From an uncultured Collinsella sp. (GTDB taxonomy: Bacteria; Actinomycetota; Coriobacteriia; Coriobacteriales; Coriobacteriaceae), in the NCBI GenBank assembly GCA_902478365.1, contig CABSKX010000037.1, positions 1 through 21,961 on the forward strand: DNA of 21,961 nt, in the 5' to 3' direction. A model generated the notes under the pieces. That model was not told the DNA's origin, did not search any database, and saw only the letters and a program-made list of their open reading frames with translations. Positions 16,145 through 21,961 of this stretch are shown in pieces (position 1 is the stretch's first letter; each line of letters opens with the position of its first letter). The position numbers and the translations under genes were made by a program.

Positions 16145-16945
16145 TTATTTCGAGCCCTCGGCCTGCGCGTCCACCTTTGTATAAGCGCGCACAATACGAG
16201 AAACGGTACTTTTGCCAATCCCCGTATACCGCTCAATCTGACGCACCGTAAAACCAGCATCGTGCAATCCAAGAATAACGACATTGCGTTGCGCCGACGG
16301 TGCGGCTTTAACCACGTGGAGCGGAACCCCGAGCCCCTTCGCCAACTTTTCGGCAAAGGCGTGGCGTTCCCACTCCGTCTCTTTCATATCGCACAGCGCT
16401 GGCTCGCCGCTGTCGGGCGTCGAAAGCGAATAGGCAATAAAGCCCTCGGTAGAACCGAGAAGCTCAAGCACGCATGAAGGGTCGGAAAATCCCCTCGTCA
16501 TATCGTTGTCATAGGCCCGTAGATACTCGGCAAAGCTGCTCCACGGATAGCGCTCAATCAGAGCAATACCCGCCTCCTGCGGACCGGCGTGTACGGAGCG
16601 AATAGCCTCCATCACCTGCCAGTCGGTATCGAGCGAGTGGCGCTCAAAACGCTCACGAAACAGGCAGCCCGCGTGCCCAGTGCGCTTATTGAACCGACGA
16701 GCATACGTCAACAGCAGCCGCTGCATGGCTGCGCTCACTTCGTCCTCGCAATCCAAAAGAACCAGATCCACGTGGTCGCCCATGAGACACCACGCCACAA
16801 TCGTCACCCGGGCATCGCGGCAGCACTCGCGCATCAGCTCCAAAAACTCCCGCCGATCCTCGTCACTCTCAAAGATCAGTTGCTTGCCTGTACCGCGGGC
16901 ACAGATACGGTAAAAGCCGGTAACCGTTCTCCAAACGCGCTGCAT
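16145..16945 (-). CDS. REP-associated (Y1) transposase-like protein with HTH tail, altered HUH motif
   Basis: A 266-residue protein. The first 145 residues follow the Y1/IS200-like fold of REP-associated transposases: ICARGTGKQLIFESDEDRREFLELM, AWCLMGDHVDLVLLD (51-65), LLLTYARRFNKRTGHAGCLFRERFE (77-101), and YPWSSFAEYL. The catalytic H-x-H of the family (usually M-P-N-H-V-H-L) reads H58-V-D60, so one metal-binding histidine is lost, while the candidate tyrosine (Y81) remains. The usual YIHxNP becomes SVHAGP. Residues 222-255 look like a helix-turn-helix (AGFTVRQIERYTGIGKSTVSRIV). The ATG at 16945 follows GAAGGGG; the frame extends to 17041 only through a TTG. No terminal inverted repeats are seen. 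It may be a domesticated DNA-binding protein. Converges on the suf terminator. Confidence 0.78.
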   Translation of the reverse strand: MQRVWRTVTGFYRICARGTGKQLIFESDEDRREFLELMRECCRDARVTIVAWCLMGDHVDLVLLDCEDEVSAAMQRLLLTYARRFNKRTGHAGCLFRERFERHSLDTDWQVMEAIRSVHAGPQEAGIALIERYPWSSFAEYLRAYDNDMTRGFSDPSCVLELLGSTEGFIAYSLSTPDSGEPALCDMKETEWERHAFAEKLAKGLGVPLHVVKAAPSAQRNVVILGLHDAGFTVRQIERYTGIGKSTVSRIVRAYTKVDAQAEGSK

Positions 16946-17337
16946 GACGCCCCCTTCGCCAGGATCTGTTTGCCATTCAATACAGCACGATTGAAGCGTG
17001 CCATCAAAACATTCACGCAAAACAACTACGCCACACGGCAAAAGGCAGTATACAGGCGGCGAACGGCATCATAGCTACAGGTCAGACAACGCGACATAGT
17101 CAAAAGCTTGAATAGAACCGACCCCCTTCAGCGAACCGCACAGCCGCAAACAGCTTTGTTAAATCGCTTCAATTGAAAGTTCCGCGCTTCTCGCTACGAA
17201 AACTGAGCCGTTCGCCGAATATTCCGTGCATTTCGCGGTATTATAGGGGCTGCATGTCATGTCCCTTTCGAAGGGTCGCCCGGCAATCGCCAGCCACGAC
17301 CCCCAGACGGGACGCCAACACGATAGAGAGGAGAGGC
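16946..17337. other. 392-bp intergenic region between divergent genes
   Basis: No credible gene is visible. On the minus strand TATACT (17047-17052) may be the -10 of the transposase-like gene. On the plus strand there is a likely -10 (17239-17244), the 8-bp palindrome GAATATTC (17216-17223) just upstream of it, and in the leader a small hairpin, CCCTT (17263-17267) with AAGGG (17271-17275). The rest shows nothing clear. Confidence 0.5.
17239..17244 (+). promoter_or_regulatory. Likely -10 element of the NifU-like/GGGtGRT operon
   Basis: TATTAT lies 94 bases before the ATG at 17338 in an otherwise GC-rich stretch; no strong -35 can be named. The palindrome GAATATTC at 17216-17223 overlaps the -35 position. 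Confidence 0.4.
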
Positions 17338-18072
17338 ATGCAGTACTCACAGGAAGTGGAGAACATGTGCCCCGTTGCCAAGGGTGCATACCACGGCCCC
17401 GCACCCATCCCCGAGGAGGGCAAGTGGGTCCAGGCTAAGGAGATTTCCGACATCTCCGGTCTTACGCACGGTGTGGGTTGGTGCGCACCTCAGCAGGGCG
17501 CCTGCAAGCTCACGCTGAACGTCAAGGACGGCATCATCGAGGAGGCCCTCGTTGAGACCATCGGTTGCTCGGGCATGACCCACTCTGCCGCCATGGCTTC
17601 CGAGATCCTTCCCGGTAAGACCATCCTCGAGGCCCTCAACACCGACCTCGTCTGCGACGCCATCAACGTTGCTATGCGCGAGATCTTCCTGCAGATCGTT
17701 TACGGCCGCAGCCAGACCGCGTTCTCCGAGGGCGGCCTGCCCGTGGGCGCCTCCCTCGACGACCTCGGCAAGGGCCTTCGCTCTCAGGTCGGTACCATGT
17801 TCGGCACCAAGGCCAAGGGCGCTCGTTACCTCGAGCTCGCTCAGGGCTACGTCACCCGCATGGCTCTCAACGACAAGAACGAGATCATCGCGTTCGAGTT
17901 CCTGAACCTCGGTAAGTTCACCGACGCCGTCAAGGCCGGCAAGACCCCCGAGGAGGCCATCGCTGGCGCTATGGGCCACTATGGTCAGTGGGAGAACGCT
18001 GCCAAGTACATCGACCCGCGCACCGACGAGGAGACTCACTCCGTCGCCAGCGTGTTCCCGGTTCACGAGTAG
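17338..18072 (+). CDS. NifU-like Fe-S scaffold-type protein of the GGGtGRT pair
   Basis: A 244-residue soluble protein. Residues 46-110 resemble the NifU/IscU N-terminal fold: GWCAPQQGACKLTLNVKDGIIEEALVE, then TIGCSGMTHSAAMASEIL and a helix with GKTILEALNTDLVCDAI. Cysteines 49 or 56, 77 and 106 fall close to the three scaffold cysteines of NifU; C11 and one of 49/56 are extra. The C-terminal 130 residues (SEGGLPVGASLDDLGKGLRSQ, GARYLELAQGYV) are family-specific. Many anaerobe genomes carry this gene directly before a GGGtGRT gene. The ATG at 17338 has a strong GAGAGGAGAGG site; the longer frame from 17173 runs through the promoter and is rejected. Cluster binding is inferred. Alanine and glycine codons shift towards GCT and GGT, suggesting high expression. 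Confidence 0.85.
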   Translation: MQYSQEVENMCPVAKGAYHGPAPIPEEGKWVQAKEISDISGLTHGVGWCAPQQGACKLTLNVKDGIIEEALVETIGCSGMTHSAAMASEILPGKTILEALNTDLVCDAINVAMREIFLQIVYGRSQTAFSEGGLPVGASLDDLGKGLRSQVGTMFGTKAKGARYLELAQGYVTRMALNDKNEIIAFEFLNLGKFTDAVKAGKTPEEAIAGAMGHYGQWENAAKYIDPRTDEETHSVASVFPVHE

Positions 18073-18090
18073 AAAGGGAGGGAAATAACT

Positions 18091-19095
18091 ATGACTGTTA
18101 CGTTCGAAGGTTACGAGCGCCGCGCTGACAAGATCAACAAGTGCCTCGCCGACAACGGCATCGCCTCCCTCGAGGAAGCTCTGCAGATCTGCACCGACAA
18201 GGGCTTCAACCCGCGTGAGATCGTCAACAACACCCAGTCCATCGCCTTCCAGAACGCTGAGTGGGCCTACACCCTCGGCTGCGCTCTCGCTGTCAAGCGT
18301 GGCGCCAAGTCCGCTTCTGAGGCTGCTGCCATCATCGGCGAGGGCATCCAGGCCTTCACCGTTCCGGGCTCCGTCGCCGAGGACCGCAAGGTCGGTCTGG
18401 GCCACGGCAACCTGGGCGCTATGCTGCTCTCCGACGACACCGAGTGCTTCGCCTTCCTGGCCGGCCACGAGTCCTTCGCTGCCGCTGAGGGCGCTATCGG
18501 CCTGGCTCTGAACGCCAACAAGGCTCGTAAGAAGCCGCTGCGCGTTATCCTCAACGGTCTGGGCAAGGACGCTGCTCAGATCATCGCCCGCATCAACGGC
18601 TTCACCTACGTGAAGACCCAGTTCGACTACTACACGGGCGAGCTCAAGGTCGTCGAGACCATCCCCTACTCCGATGGTCCCCGCGCTGCCGTTAACTGCT
18701 ACGGCTCCGACGACGTCCGCGAGGGCGTTGCCATCATGTGGCACGAGAACGTTGACATCTCGATCACCGGTAACTCCACCAACCCCACGCGCTTCCAGCA
18801 CCCCGTCGCTGGCACCTACAAGAAGGAGCGCCTCGAGGCTGGCAAGAAGTACTTCTCCGTCGCTTCTGGTGGCGGCACTGGCCGTACCCTGCACCCGGAC
18901 AACATGGGCGCCGGCCCTGCCTCTTACGGCATGACCGACACCATGGGCCGTATGCACTCCGACGCCCAGTTCGCCGGTTCTTCCTCCGTGCCTGCGCACG
19001 TCGACATGATGGGTCTCATCGGCATGGGCAACAACCCCATGGTCGGTGCCACCGTCGCCTGCGCTGTCGCCGTCGAGGAGGCCCTCAAGGCCTAA
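18091..19095 (+). CDS. GGGtGRT family protein
   Basis: A 334-residue protein carrying the name-giving motif GGGTGRT at 260-266, inside SVASGGGTGRTLHPDNMGAG. Other strongly patterned segments are GHGNLGAMLLSDDTECFAFLAGHESFAAAEGAIGLA (104-139) and the glycine-rich end MMGLIGMGNNPMVGATVACAVAVEEALKA. There is no signal peptide or membrane segment. The family is widespread in anaerobic bacteria and archaea and its biochemical function is not known to me. It starts 18 bases after the NifU-like gene with an AAAGGGAGGG site, so both are made from one transcript that ends at the terminator at 19130. GCT and CGT codons are clearly more common than in the suf genes. The pairing with a scaffold-like protein and the nearby suf operon point to Fe-S or metal handling, by inference. 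Confidence 0.92.
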   Translation: MTVTFEGYERRADKINKCLADNGIASLEEALQICTDKGFNPREIVNNTQSIAFQNAEWAYTLGCALAVKRGAKSASEAAAIIGEGIQAFTVPGSVAEDRKVGLGHGNLGAMLLSDDTECFAFLAGHESFAAAEGAIGLALNANKARKKPLRVILNGLGKDAAQIIARINGFTYVKTQFDYYTGELKVVETIPYSDGPRAAVNCYGSDDVREGVAIMWHENVDISITGNSTNPTRFQHPVAGTYKKERLEAGKKYFSVASGGGTGRTLHPDNMGAGPASYGMTDTMGRMHSDAQFAGSSSVPAHVDMMGLIGMGNNPMVGATVACAVAVEEALKA

Positions 19096-19129
19096 TCGCG
19101 CCTGTGCGATGCTCATATAGTTGAGCTTT

Positions 19130-19167
19130 AGAGCCGCTACCTTTCGAGGTGGCGGCTCTTTTTGTTT
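19130..19167 (+). terminator. Rho-independent terminator of the NifU-like/GGGtGRT operon
   Basis: AGAGCCGCTACCT and AGGTGGCGGCTCT pair over 13 positions with one G-U pair and a TTCG tetraloop (19130-19159), followed by TTTTTGTTT. A textbook strong terminator. Confidence 0.95.
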
Positions 19168-19274
19168 GCGCTGTCGCCGGGCAGCTAATGCCGATATATC
19201 AGTTGGGGCGAAATACGAGATGTGATGAGATGGAGCGTCAGAGCGTCCATGACGCCCACCTGCCATATTCGCCC

Positions 19275-19312
19275 TTTACCGATTTGCCGAGTCTTTGCGA
19301 TACCTTTGCCGA
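19275..19312 (+). repeat. Short direct repeats TTTGCCGA upstream of the flavoprotein gene
   Basis: TTTACCGA (19275-19282), TTTGCCGA (19283-19290), TTTGCGA (19294-19300) and TTTGCCGA (19305-19312) occur in a row, the last three about 11 bases apart. They lie 40-77 bases upstream of the ATG at 19352 and could be binding sites on one face of the DNA. Confidence 0.4.
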
Positions 19313-19351
19313 TTACTCGTGCGACAATGCGCCGGACGAGAAAGGAATCCG

Positions 19352-20878
19352 ATGGAATCGACTGATGTACTGGTAATTGGATCTGGCATTGCGGGCCTTT
19401 GCGCCGCCATAGAAGCAGCACGTGCGGGCGCAACCGTTACCATCGCAAGCGCCGGCAAGACCATGAGCGGATCGAGCTTCTTCCCCGGAACCTGGGGCCT
19501 GGGCCTCATCGGTCCCACCGACACGGCCGACGAGCAGGACCTCATCGACACCATCCAGACCGTCGGCGGCGGCGTTGCCGACCCCGAGCTCGTCCAGACG
19601 TTCGTCCATGGCATTCCCCGGGCAATTACATGGCTCGAACGGGAGCTGGGTGTTGAGCTCCAGCGTCCGCAAAGTGCCGCGAGCGCCCAGCAGAAGCAGT
19701 TTATCCCCTGCTTTGACCATAAGACGCGTATGTGGCGCGGCCTCACCCGCAAGCCGCTTGAGGACGCGTGTGCGGCCCAGATTGAGTTGCTCGGCATTCG
19801 CCTGCTTCCCCGCCACGAGCTTATCGACCTTATTGAGGACACGCCCGGAAAGATTGTCGGCGCCACGCTCTACGACCGTGCAAACGAGCATCTCGTACCT
19901 ATGGCAGCCAAGGCCACTATCATCGCCGCCGGAGGCACGGGCGGACTGTTCGAGCACAGCCTCACTTCGGCAGACGTGCTCAGCTCCTCGCAGGCCATCG
20001 CACTGGCACACGGCGCAACGCTCACTAATATAGAGTTCATGCAGATGATGCCGGGCTTTATCGAGCCCAAGCGCAACCTTGTCTTTAACGAGAAGACCTG
20101 GCGCTACGTACATGTAGACCAGCCGGTCGATATCGCCGACGACAAGCTGGACGACCTGCTTGAACAGCGCTCCGGATATGGCCCCTTCACGTCACGCTTG
20201 GCCTCCCGCGCCATCGATCTTGCCATCGATCAAGCGGGCGCCGAAGGCCTGGCGCTCCACTACGATTTCCCCCGCGAGGACGTCCCCGAGTTTGTGCAGA
20301 CCTTTGCCACCTGGCTACAAGACGAGCACGGCATCGCACCGACCGACGAGATGCGTGTGGCGATGTATGCCCACGCTGCCAATGGCGGCATCAAAATCGA
20401 CAAGACTGCATACACGGGCGTTGAGGGCCTCTACGCCTGTGGCGAGGCAACAGGCGGTATGCACGGCGCCGATCGCATCGGAGGCCTGTCGAGCGCCAAC
20501 GGCATCGTATTTGGGCGCATCGCGGGCGCATCGGCAGCCCTTGCAGCGCAGAAAGAGCCTGAGGCAGCCCTGAAGGCGGATATCGCCCTCCCCCAGTACG
20601 GCATTGCCACAACAGATGCCGAACGCCTGACACACAGCCTTAAACACACGATGAGCACCTATTGCATGATCAACCGCACAGAGACGGGCCTATCCGAGGC
20701 ACTACACGAGCTTGAGGGCTTGAAGACGGAGGCAACGACCTTGAGCACGCAGAAAGTCCAGGGCAGCGAAGTCGCAGCCCTCGCCCGCCTTCAATCGCAG
20801 ATTCAACTAGCACAGGAAATGGTCAAAGCCATGCGCAAGCGAACCGAAAGCCTGGGTTCGCACTATCGAGCGGACTAA
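19352..20878 (+). CDS. FAD-dependent oxidoreductase, fumarate reductase/aspartate oxidase family
   Basis: A 508-residue flavoprotein. The FAD-binding Rossmann motif is VLVIGSGIAGLCAAIEAARAG (7-26); IIAAGGTGGLF lies at 190-200, an active-site-like SRLASRAIDLA at 281-291, NGGIKID at 344-350 and GEATGGMHGADRIGGLSSANG (364-384), which cradles FAD. The order matches the flavoprotein subunit of fumarate reductase/succinate dehydrogenase and L-aspartate oxidase. No partner Fe-S or membrane subunit and no nadA or nadC lie nearby, so the substrate is open; a soluble fumarate reductase-like, L-aspartate oxidase or other dicarboxylate/enoate reductase is possible. There is no signal peptide or FMN domain. 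The C-terminus is a charged helix that may be coiled. ATG at 19352 follows AAAGGA. It is preceded by short direct repeats and followed by a long hairpin. Confidence 0.85.
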   Translation: MESTDVLVIGSGIAGLCAAIEAARAGATVTIASAGKTMSGSSFFPGTWGLGLIGPTDTADEQDLIDTIQTVGGGVADPELVQTFVHGIPRAITWLERELGVELQRPQSAASAQQKQFIPCFDHKTRMWRGLTRKPLEDACAAQIELLGIRLLPRHELIDLIEDTPGKIVGATLYDRANEHLVPMAAKATIIAAGGTGGLFEHSLTSADVLSSSQAIALAHGATLTNIEFMQMMPGFIEPKRNLVFNEKTWRYVHVDQPVDIADDKLDDLLEQRSGYGPFTSRLASRAIDLAIDQAGAEGLALHYDFPREDVPEFVQTFATWLQDEHGIAPTDEMRVAMYAHAANGGIKIDKTAYTGVEGLYACGEATGGMHGADRIGGLSSANGIVFGRIAGASAALAAQKEPEAALKADIALPQYGIATTDAERLTHSLKHTMSTYCMINRTETGLSEALHELEGLKTEATTLSTQKVQGSEVAALARLQSQIQLAQEMVKAMRKRTESLGSHYRAD

Positions 20879-20920
20879 GCTGAGCACCCATCTAGAGCAG
20901 AACACAACTAATCGATATCT

Positions 20921-20956
20921 ATGGGCCCCGTGAGCTCAAAGCGACACGGGGCCCAT
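20921..20956. terminator. Perfect 12-bp hairpin after the flavoprotein gene
   Basis: ATGGGCCCCGTG (20921-20932) and CACGGGGCCCAT (20945-20956) pair perfectly around a 12-base loop, 43 bases after the stop at 20878. No T-run follows on either strand, so it may be a weak or factor-assisted terminator or a processing or stability element. Confidence 0.5.
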
Positions 20957-21039
20957 TCGTGTCCGCACGGGCAAATATACTCATTCTGAATACGGAGTCG
21001 ACATAGTCCACGTAGACAAATGAACAGAAAGGAAGAGAT

Positions 21040-21468
21040 ATGGACAGCAGAGATATCGAGAAATGGCGTGTCGAACTTAACAGCTACGCCCATGTAGAAG
21101 ACGGCGTTGAGTATTGGCTTGCACGCGATTTAATGGAACCCATGGGGTACACTCGATGGGAGAACTTCGCCGAAGTTATTAAGAGGGCAAAAGTCTCGTG
21201 CGAAACAAACAAAACTCCAGTTGATTCCCATTTTCGTGACACCACGAAAATGGTAAGTGCCGGTGTCGCCGCTCGTGCGGTTAAAGACTACAAACTAACG
21301 CGCTATGCATGCTATTTAATCGCCCAGAACGGAGATTCAAACAAGCCAGAGATCGCGCTCGCCCAGGCATACTTTGCTGTGCAGACGCGCCGGTTTTACC
21401 GATCCCCAGGGCAGGCTCGACTTGTAAATCGTCTGTGCCCTTTCGGGTTCGACCCCATGTACGGTTAA
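21040..21468 (+). CDS. DinD-like protein, C-terminally truncated
   Basis: 142 residues. Residues 1-118 match the N-terminal domain of DNA-damage-inducible protein D: EYWLARDLMEPMGYTRWENFAEVIKRA, then DYKLTRYACYLIAQNGDSNKPEIALAQAYFAVQTRRF. In full-length members (about 270 residues) a charged helical C-terminal half begins here; instead the frame runs into YRSPGQARLVNRLCPFGFDPMYG and stops. No remainder of the C-terminal half is found between the stop and the tRNA genes, so this is a 3' deletion or replacement rather than a frameshift. Base composition is less GC-rich than most of the window. GAAAGGAAG precedes the ATG. It could be a pseudogene or a short, still expressed DNA-binding domain. 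No LexA-type site is seen upstream. Confidence 0.75.
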   Translation: MDSRDIEKWRVELNSYAHVEDGVEYWLARDLMEPMGYTRWENFAEVIKRAKVSCETNKTPVDSHFRDTTKMVSAGVAARAVKDYKLTRYACYLIAQNGDSNKPEIALAQAYFAVQTRRFYRSPGQARLVNRLCPFGFDPMYG

Positions 21469-21469
21469 C

Positions 21470-21501
21470 AAAAAAAGCGACCAGCTGAAGCCAGTCGCTT
21501 T
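21470..21501 (-). terminator. Terminator of the tRNA transcription unit
   Basis: On the minus strand AAAGCGAC (21501-21494) and GTCGCTTT (21481-21474) form an 8-bp stem followed by a run of seven T. It lies just beyond the last tRNA-Lys. On the plus strand the same stem is followed by a poor T-run and may also serve the DinD-like gene. Confidence 0.82.
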
Positions 21502-21510
21502 AACATTCTT

Positions 21511-21586
21511 TGGTGGGCCGTCAGGGGGTCGAACCCTGGACCTTGGGATTAAGAGTCCCCTGCTCTACCAACTGAGCTAACGACCC
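21511..21586 (-). tRNA. tRNA-Lys (anticodon CTT)
   Basis: 76 bases including an encoded CCA end. The acceptor stem GGGTCGT/ACGGCCC has one G-U pair; the anticodon loop CTCTTAA gives CTT; the T-arm CAGGG-TTCGACC-CCCTG is intact. The anticodon stem has a G-A mismatch at 27-43. It differs from the copy at 21630 by a single base in the T-loop (C in place of A). Confidence 0.96.
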
Positions 21587-21590
21587 AAAG

Positions 21591-21616
21591 CTAAAGTCCG
21601 CTGTGGCGGACTTTAG
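21591..21616. repeat. Perfect 11-bp hairpin between the two tRNA-Lys genes
   Basis: CTAAAGTCCGC (21591-21601) and GCGGACTTTAG (21606-21616) pair perfectly with a TGTG loop. No T-run follows on the minus strand, so it is more likely a processing signal for the precursor than a terminator. Confidence 0.6.
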
Positions 21617-21629
21617 AGGAGATATCGTG

Positions 21630-21705
21630 TGGTGGGCCGTCAGGGGTTCGAACCCTGGACCTTGGGATTAAGAGTCCCCTGCTCTACCAACTGAGCTAAC
21701 GACCC
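21630..21705 (-). tRNA. tRNA-Lys (anticodon CTT)
   Basis: 76 bases with encoded CCA. Same structure as the neighbour at 21511, with T-loop TTCGAAC. Anticodon loop CTCTTAA gives CTT, reading AAG codons. It is the middle gene of the His-Lys-Lys unit. Confidence 0.97.
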
Positions 21706-21727
21706 GATATCAACACGAAGCAAGAAC

Positions 21728-21805
21728 TGGGGTGGGTAAAGGGACTCGAACCCTCGACCTACGGGACCACAACCCGTCGCTCTAGCCAACTGAGCTACAC
21801 CCACC
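21728..21805 (-). tRNA. tRNA-His (anticodon GTG)
   Basis: The acceptor stem is GTGGGTG/TACCCAC, with C73 and an encoded CCA. The anticodon loop TTGTGGT gives GTG, and the T-loop is TTCGAGT. An extra G is encoded before position 1 (21805), as expected for histidine tRNA. It is the first tRNA of the unit, directly downstream of the promoter. Confidence 0.96.
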
Positions 21806-21831
21806 GTGTCCTGTGCGCTTCGCGCTCGACT

Positions 21832-21860
21832 ATTATTGCAAGGAACGCCACGCGATGCAA
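21832..21860 (-). promoter_or_regulatory. Promoter of the His-Lys-Lys tRNA unit
   Basis: On the minus strand, TTGCAT (21855-21860) and AATAAT (21832-21837) are separated by exactly 17 bases, placing transcription start about 20 bases before tRNA-His. A GC-rich stretch follows the -10, like the discriminator of stable RNA promoters. Confidence 0.65.
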
Positions 21861-21867
21861 GCCCCAA

Positions 21868-21886
21868 TTTTCAAGAATTTTGAAAA
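21868..21886. repeat. AT-rich inverted repeat upstream of the tRNA promoter
   Basis: TTTTCAA and TTGAAAA are 7-bp arms with a GAATT centre, lying just upstream of the tRNA -35 box. It could be an upstream activating site. Confidence 0.4.
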
Positions 21887-21894
21887 GAGTTTTT

Positions 21895-21918
21895 CCTTGA
21901 TTCTCACCTTGATTCTCA
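21895..21918. repeat. Tandem 12-bp repeat
   Basis: CCTTGATTCTCA occurs twice head to tail (21895-21906 and 21907-21918), followed by TTTTCATT. No coding context is visible; the window ends 43 bases later. Confidence 0.55.
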
Positions 21919-21945
21919 TTTTCATTGCAACAGCCTCAGGACTCA

Positions 21946-21961
21946 GCGCAACGCGTTGCGC
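21946..21961. repeat. Perfect 16-bp palindrome at the window edge
   Basis: GCGCAACGCGTTGCGC reads the same on both strands. It may extend past the window edge or be an operator of the next gene. Confidence 0.5.

Noticed and set aside
17347..19266. 639-codon open frame on the minus strand
   Set aside because: It lies fully antisense to the NifU-like and GGGtGRT genes, crosses their terminator, and its protein is a low-complexity run of V, G, D, L and A typical of a GC-rich shadow frame.
21405..21460. Possible tRNA gene or tRNA remnant on the plus strand
   Set aside because: There is an anticodon-loop-like CTTGTAA and a T-arm-like GGGTTCGACCCC, but the stems do not pair and no acceptor stem exists. 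Kept only as a hint of a junction scar.
1..21961. CRISPR array, rRNA, complete insertion sequence or prophage
   Set aside because: No regularly spaced repeats, rRNA sequence, transposase with terminal repeats or phage structural genes were found.

Overview
The window looks like a chromosomal segment of a high-GC, strictly anaerobic actinobacterium of the Coriobacteriia, most likely Collinsella or a close relative. This is inferred from the G+C-rich codon use, a sortase-anchored surface protein, a SUF operon in the order C-B-D-S-U with a divergent Rrf2-type regulator, and a NifU-like/GGGtGRT gene pair typical of gut anaerobes. No rRNA or other phylogenetic marker is present, so the genus is a guess.

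Positions 1-6475 hold part of a cell-surface polysaccharide locus: the tail of a membrane acyltransferase, two back-to-back family 2 glycosyltransferases on the minus strand, a second complete acyltransferase, a large multi-membrane-span protein that resembles GT-C type envelope enzymes, and a galactofuranosyltransferase-like glycosyltransferase. Strand switches are tight; one convergent pair shares the four bases CTAG as overlapping stop codons.

Positions 6500-10072 carry two minus-strand accessory genes. One is an AAA-ATPase-like/PD-(D/E)XK family protein with apparently decayed catalytic motifs. The other is a secreted protein with a possible lysozyme-like domain, a long low-complexity stalk and an MPKTG sortase signal. 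The 10-bp palindrome GTTGCACAAC occurs on both sides of the surface-protein gene.

Positions 10210-16140 are the iron-sulfur assembly region: an Rrf2/IscR-like regulator with three cysteines faces sufC-sufB-sufD-sufS-sufU across a shared control region containing a dyad that overlaps the likely suf -35 box. The suf genes are tightly coupled (12-bp gap, 1-nt, 4-nt and 8-nt overlaps) and end at a clear terminator. A degenerate REP-associated (Y1/HUH-like) transposase with a helix-turn-helix tail follows on the opposite strand.

Positions 17338-19167 encode a NifU-like protein and a GGGtGRT protein as a two-gene unit with a strong terminator. Codon choice there suggests high expression, and the location beside suf suggests a link to Fe-S metabolism, although the biochemical role of GGGtGRT proteins is unknown to me. 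A stand-alone FAD-dependent oxidoreductase of the fumarate reductase/aspartate oxidase family comes next.

The right end has a truncated DinD-like gene and a minus-strand tRNA unit (His, then two nearly identical Lys-CTT genes) with its own promoter and terminator, followed by short repeats and palindromes at the window edge. The best candidates for poorly described biology are the NifU-like/GGGtGRT pair, the two genes with decayed catalytic motifs, and the putative suf operator.
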